Assembly (NCBI GenBank): GCA_023414155.1
Contig: JAEZOG010000174.1
Coordinates: 1 to 8,929 of the forward strand
Direction of reading: 5' to 3'
Source: Cyanobacteria bacterium OH_CFB_184
GTDB taxonomy: Bacteria; Cyanobacteriota; Vampirovibrionia; Gastranaerophilales; Gastranaerophilaceae
DNA: 8,929 nt
Below the pieces are notes generated by a model that searched no databases, was not told where the DNA came from, and saw only the letters and a program-made list of their open reading frames with translations. The translations under genes were made by a program, and so were the position numbers. Shown here piece after piece: positions 5,718 through 8,929 of this stretch; position 1 is the stretch's first letter; every line of letters starts with the position of its first letter.

Positions 5718-6248
5718 ATGAGTGATTCAATGGGAGGAATAAATAAGTTCGGGATGAATTTTTCACCTATTTCATCATACAATAAGGTTTTAGAAAATAA
5801 CCTTGGTTCAACAGGCATGGATAGTGCAAACAATGCCTTAAATAATTTTGATAATATTTTAAATAACCAAATGATGAATATGGATGCGCAGTCTCAAAAT
5901 GCAGATCCTTTCGCTATGGGTGTTTCTATGGATGTAAATGCAGTAAATCCACATTCTAACAGTGTTCAAAAGGTAGATTCAAGGTTGATTACGGCAGTAT
6001 CAAATGATTCTCCTGTTTCTGATACTGCAAATTCTTTTGGTAAAGCGTTATCAAATGGTATAAATTCTTTAAACGAAAAGCAGGTTGAAGCCCAAAGAGC
6101 CATTGAAACACTAGCATCAGGTGGTGATATAAGTGTTCATGATGTAATGATAGCAAGCCAAAAGTCGAGTTTAAATATGCAAATGGCGATGCAGCTTAGA
6201 AATAAAATACTTACTGCCTACAATGAGCTTTACCAAATGAGATTTTAA
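5718..6248 (+). CDS. fliE: Flagellar hook-basal body protein FliE with a long N-terminal extension
   Basis: FliE links the MS ring (FliF) to the rod and is an early export substrate. The conserved domain is the C-terminal 104-176: 'NSFGKALSNGINSLNEKQVE' then 'GGDISVHDVMIASQKSSLNM' and 'MQLRNKILTAYNELYQMRF', matching the family's 'F...L..AI..VN..Q' and 'DLHEVMIAxQKAxL' to 'VRNKLVEAYQEIM.M'. Typical FliE is about 100 residues; this one has 176 because of an Asn/Met/Ser-rich N-terminal stretch of about 100 residues, likely disordered. The ATG at 5718 has an excellent GAGGAG (5706-5711) 6 nt upstream, which supports the long form being translated. It sits 40 bp after flgC and is followed by a 73-bp gap with a promoter candidate before fliF. 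Confidence 0.93.
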   Translation: MSDSMGGINKFGMNFSPISSYNKVLENNLGSTGMDSANNALNNFDNILNNQMMNMDAQSQNADPFAMGVSMDVNAVNPHSNSVQKVDSRLITAVSNDSPVSDTANSFGKALSNGINSLNEKQVEAQRAIETLASGGDISVHDVMIASQKSSLNMQMAMQLRNKILTAYNELYQMRF

Positions 6249-6263
6249 GCTAAATTTACATAT

Positions 6264-6292
6264 TTGAAAAAACATAATTTAAAGGTTATATT
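6264..6292 (+). promoter_or_regulatory. Candidate sigma70 promoter in the fliE-fliF gap
   Basis: TTGAAA (6264-6269, 5/6 to TTGACA) and TATATT (6287-6292, 5/6 to TATAAT) are separated by exactly 17 bp. The expected start near 6299 would leave a leader of about 20-25 nt carrying AAGGG. A second TATAAT at 6304-6309 lacks a -35 partner. AT-rich DNA raises the chance of a coincidental match. Confidence 0.5.
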
Positions 6293-6321
6293 TTTAGTAA
6301 CTGTATAATAAGGGAAAAAAG

Positions 6322-7884
6322 TTGAGTAACAATTATTTTAAACTATTTAAAGATGATATGAGTCGATTATGGAGAGGGTTGGATTTGTCCAAACGATTTG
6401 GGCTTGTTGTCCTTGTCGTAATTACTCTTGTAACTGCTACTTACTTTTTAGTTAAGTCTACAGAGCCTAATTGGACTACCTTATATACTGATTTGTCAGA
6501 GCCTGATTCTGTTGCGATTGTAGAAAGTCTGAAAAAAAGCGGATATCCCTACAAAATAAGTACAGATAAAAAATCTATATTGGTACCTATTGAAATGCAG
6601 GATGAATTAAGGGTTTTTGTAGCTGAAAATGATCTTATTAAAGACAGTTCACCTGGTTTTGAGTTGCTTGATAACCTACAATTAGGTTCAACTGAGTTTA
6701 AAAATCAACTTACAAAACAAAGAATTTTCCAGGGCGAATTAACTCGTTCTATAGAAAAAATTAACGGAATTAAAAAAGCCAGAGTTCAAATCGCAGAACC
6801 AGAAAGATCTGTTTTTGAGGATAAAGACGAGGCTCCTTCTGCTTCTGTTGTTTTAATTCTTGAACCCGGCTACAAATTAAAAACAACACAAGTAAAAGCT
6901 ATTAAAAATTTAGTTGCTTATTCTGTTCCAAGAATGACTCCAGAGAAAGTTTTCATCACTGATCAGTCAGGAAACAGTTTAACCGATGAAATAGAAAAAA
7001 ACTCAAGTGATATTGAGAGCTTTAGAACAAACTTGGAAGATCAAACCGCTAAAAAAATCCAAAGTGTATTAGATAAAATAGTCGGGAAAGATAATGCCAC
7101 TGTCCAAGTAAGTGCAGAAATCGATTTTAATACGACCCGCTCTACTATTGAGAGCTATACTCCTGTTACTCCTGATTCAAAATCCGGTGTTTTAACAACA
7201 GAACAGACAGAAACTGAAGTTTACGATAATCCAAATTCTGCAACGACTGCTACAACTGATGCTGCAGCTAAAAAGAATTTGAACTACCAAAAACAAAGAA
7301 CATCTGCTACTTATAGTGTTTCTAAGGAAATAAAGCAAATTGTGTATGCTCCTGGAAGCGTAAAAAGAATGACTATTGCAGTTGCAGTTAATAAAATCCT
7401 TACAGAAAAAGAAAAAGAAGAACTGAATAATTTAATAATAACAGCTAGTGGTGCAAATATTGAGCGCGGTGATGTTATCAACGTAACTAGCCTTCAATTT
7501 GCTTCTCTTCAAGAAGAACAGCAAGAAAAACAAGCTGCTATTGCTCAGTATGAAAAAGAATCACAATCAGATTTACTGTTCAATAAGATACTCCCAATGG
7601 TTGTATTGCTGATCTTAGGTGGCGGCGCGTTGTTTGTATTAAGCTCTTTCTTAAAGAATTTTGGCGGCAGATCATCTGGTTATGACGATAATTATCTTTC
7701 AGGTTACGAAGGAACTCCTATGTTGGGTTCTGGCATGGGTGATTCTCTACCGATGGATTCATTGCCGGAGTTAGATGTTAGGGTTGATCCTGAGTTCGAT
7801 AAAATTAAAAATGAATTAAGTGATTCTATATTGTCTGATCCGCAAGAAGCGGCGAAAATATTGATATCTTATATTAAGGAATAG
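6322..7884 (+). CDS. fliF: Flagellar MS-ring protein FliF
   Basis: FliF builds the MS ring in the inner membrane, the platform for the rod, export gate and rotor. At 520 residues it is near the family's usual length. The first membrane segment is about 26-44 ('FGLVVLVVITLVTATYFLV'). The YscJ/FliF ring-building region follows, including 'NWTTLYTDLSEPDSVAIVESL', 'RIFQGELTRSIEKINGIKKA' and 'RVQIAEPERSVF' (154-165), with 'PSASVVLILEPG'. The second membrane segment is about 424-445. The cytoplasmic tail ends 'ILSDPQEAAKILISYIKE', the FliG-binding tail. The start is TTG, 7 nt after AAGGG (6310-6314); an in-frame ATG at 6358 would cut into the conserved pre-membrane segment and lacks a better site. 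fliG starts 6 bp after its stop. Confidence 0.97.
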   Translation: MSNNYFKLFKDDMSRLWRGLDLSKRFGLVVLVVITLVTATYFLVKSTEPNWTTLYTDLSEPDSVAIVESLKKSGYPYKISTDKKSILVPIEMQDELRVFVAENDLIKDSSPGFELLDNLQLGSTEFKNQLTKQRIFQGELTRSIEKINGIKKARVQIAEPERSVFEDKDEAPSASVVLILEPGYKLKTTQVKAIKNLVAYSVPRMTPEKVFITDQSGNSLTDEIEKNSSDIESFRTNLEDQTAKKIQSVLDKIVGKDNATVQVSAEIDFNTTRSTIESYTPVTPDSKSGVLTTEQTETEVYDNPNSATTATTDAAAKKNLNYQKQRTSATYSVSKEIKQIVYAPGSVKRMTIAVAVNKILTEKEKEELNNLIITASGANIERGDVINVTSLQFASLQEEQQEKQAAIAQYEKESQSDLLFNKILPMVVLLILGGGALFVLSSFLKNFGGRSSGYDDNYLSGYEGTPMLGSGMGDSLPMDSLPELDVRVDPEFDKIKNELSDSILSDPQEAAKILISYIKE

Positions 7885-7890
7885 GTTTGA

Positions 7891-8913
7891 ATGGATAGCG
7901 TTTCAATAGAATATATGACTTCCACACAAAAAGTTGCAGCCTTGCTTATAGCGCTTGGCCCATCAACGGCTGCTGAAATTTTAAAAAATATTCCTGATGA
8001 TGAAGTTTTAGGACAAATAACTTTAGATATCGCGAGTTTGAACAGGGTATCAACCGATGTTCTTAATGATGTCTTGAAGGAGTTTTATTCCCTTTTTTTA
8101 GCGAGTGATTATTTGATGTCTGGCGGTATGGGTTATGCCAGACAACTTTTAGAAAAAGCTTATGGACAAGAACAAGCACAATCTATTTTAGATAAATTGG
8201 TTTCGCTGTTGGGTTCTAATCCATTTCAATTCTTTAATGAAGCAGACCCTGTACAGTTGGCGACTTCTTTTCAAAATGAAAATCCTCAATTGATTGCACT
8301 GATTTTAGCTTATTTAAAGCCAGAGAGTTCTGCTCAGGTATTGAATAACTTGCCGCCTGATATTCAAGCTCAAGTAGCTATAAGAATAGCAGAGATGAAT
8401 ACGACTAACCCAGAGGTTCTTTCTGATATTGAAAAAATTGTAGAAAGTAAGTTCTCTTCTATTGTTGTTCAGGATGTTTCAAAAGCCGGTGGTATCCAAA
8501 CCCTTGCTAATATATTGAATAGGGCTGATAGATCAACAGAGAAAAATGTTATAGAATTGCTTAAAAATTACAATAACGTTCTTGTCGATCAGGTTAAAGA
8601 ACTTATGTTTGTATTTGAGGATATTGCAAGACTCGATGATAGAACAATTCAGCGTGTTTTAAGAGATGTAGATACGAAAGATTTGGCATTGTCTCTTAAA
8701 GGTATGAAAGATGATGTTAAAGATAAACTTCTTCGTAACATGTCAGAACGTGCTCAGGCTATGCTCGTTGACGATATGGAATATATGGGACCTGTTAGAG
8801 CAAAAGATGTTCAAGAAACTCAAACAAAAATTGTTCGTATTATCCGTACACTTGAGGCAGCAGGTGAAATTGTTATTGATCGTGCTGTTGAAGGAGAGGA
8901 ATTAATTGACTAG
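7891..8913 (+). CDS. fliG: Flagellar motor switch protein FliG
   Basis: FliG sits on the FliF cytoplasmic tail, forms the rotor face that meets the stator, and with FliM/FliN sets rotation direction. At 340 residues it is full length. The N-terminal FliF-binding domain starts 'STQKVAALLIALG'. The middle domain carries the EHPQ site as E130-N131-P132-Q133 ('ENPQLIALILAYL'), with histidine replaced by asparagine. The C-terminal domain has the hinge 'MFVF' (239-242), 'EDIARLDDRTIQRVLRDVDT' (243-262) with the charged residues of the torque helix, and 'MSERAQAMLVDDMEYMGPVR' (284-303). AAGGA (7876-7880) lies 10 nt before the ATG; a second ATG at 7915 lacks a site. After the stop, AAAGG at 8918-8922 looks like a ribosome binding site for the next gene, probably fliH, beyond the window. 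Confidence 0.97.
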   Translation: MDSVSIEYMTSTQKVAALLIALGPSTAAEILKNIPDDEVLGQITLDIASLNRVSTDVLNDVLKEFYSLFLASDYLMSGGMGYARQLLEKAYGQEQAQSILDKLVSLLGSNPFQFFNEADPVQLATSFQNENPQLIALILAYLKPESSAQVLNNLPPDIQAQVAIRIAEMNTTNPEVLSDIEKIVESKFSSIVVQDVSKAGGIQTLANILNRADRSTEKNVIELLKNYNNVLVDQVKELMFVFEDIARLDDRTIQRVLRDVDTKDLALSLKGMKDDVKDKLLRNMSERAQAMLVDDMEYMGPVRAKDVQETQTKIVRIIRTLEAAGEIVIDRAVEGEELID

Positions 8914-8929
8914 GATTAAAGGTAATAAT

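Noticed and set aside
8711..8905. Plus-strand frame overlapping the end of fliG
   Set aside because: It is a +1 shadow of the conserved FliG C-terminal domain.

Overview
The window is AT-rich (roughly one-third G+C by eye). All ten supportable genes lie on the + strand, packed tightly apart from one roughly 340-400 bp non-coding gap. The right half is a canonical start to a flagellar basal-body gene cluster (flgB-flgC-fliE-fliF-fliG). The left half carries the end of a CpaE/TadZ-like gene and a CpaF/TadA-like gene. Flagellar genes, Tad-like genes, a NarL/FixJ regulator with a soluble histidine kinase, and a small protein with short V-S-F-x-G elements near its N-terminus together suggest a flagellated low-GC non-photosynthetic cyanobacterial relative (Vampirovibrionia/'Melainabacteria'). 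This is inference from gene style, not proof; other low-GC Gram-negative-type phyla remain possible.

Layout. (1) 3-1671: the C-terminal part of a MinD/ParA-like CpaE protein, then one base later an intact CpaF-family protein. The CpaF-like protein keeps the fold signature, but most P-loop residues, the catalytic Asp-box aspartate and the second His-box histidine are replaced. It looks like a pseudo-ATPase. (2) 1767-2285: a small protein of unknown function with four beta-type '[YF]-x-x-DG' repeats, ending at an intrinsic terminator (2323-2358). (3) 2359-2681: a non-coding leader with three GGTCT elements 50-52 bp apart, a 16-bp dyad, an 11-bp direct repeat and two weak promoter candidates. 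(4) 2682-4681: a NarL-type response regulator and a membrane-segment-free histidine kinase 11 bp apart. (5) 4694-8913: flgB, flgC, fliE, fliF and fliG. The gaps are 12 bp (kinase to flgB), 3, 40, 73 and 6 bp. A good sigma70-type promoter candidate sits in the fliE-fliF gap.

How it fits together. FlgB and FlgC are proximal rod proteins, FliE joins the rod to the MS ring, FliF is the MS ring and FliG is the rotor/switch protein. These are the first structures assembled in a flagellum. The two-component pair has no terminator between it and flgB, so regulator, kinase and early flagellar genes are probably co-transcribed. The pair may control flagellar gene expression or sense assembly state, by analogy with FlgS/FlgR of epsilonproteobacteria, but with a NarL-type rather than NtrC-type regulator. 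The AGACCA/TGGTCT dyads are candidate binding sites for it.

The most unusual items are the degenerate CpaF-like protein with a divergent CpaE-like partner, and the regulator-kinase-flagellar operon with its repeated dyad. No mobile element, CRISPR array, tRNA or rRNA was seen.
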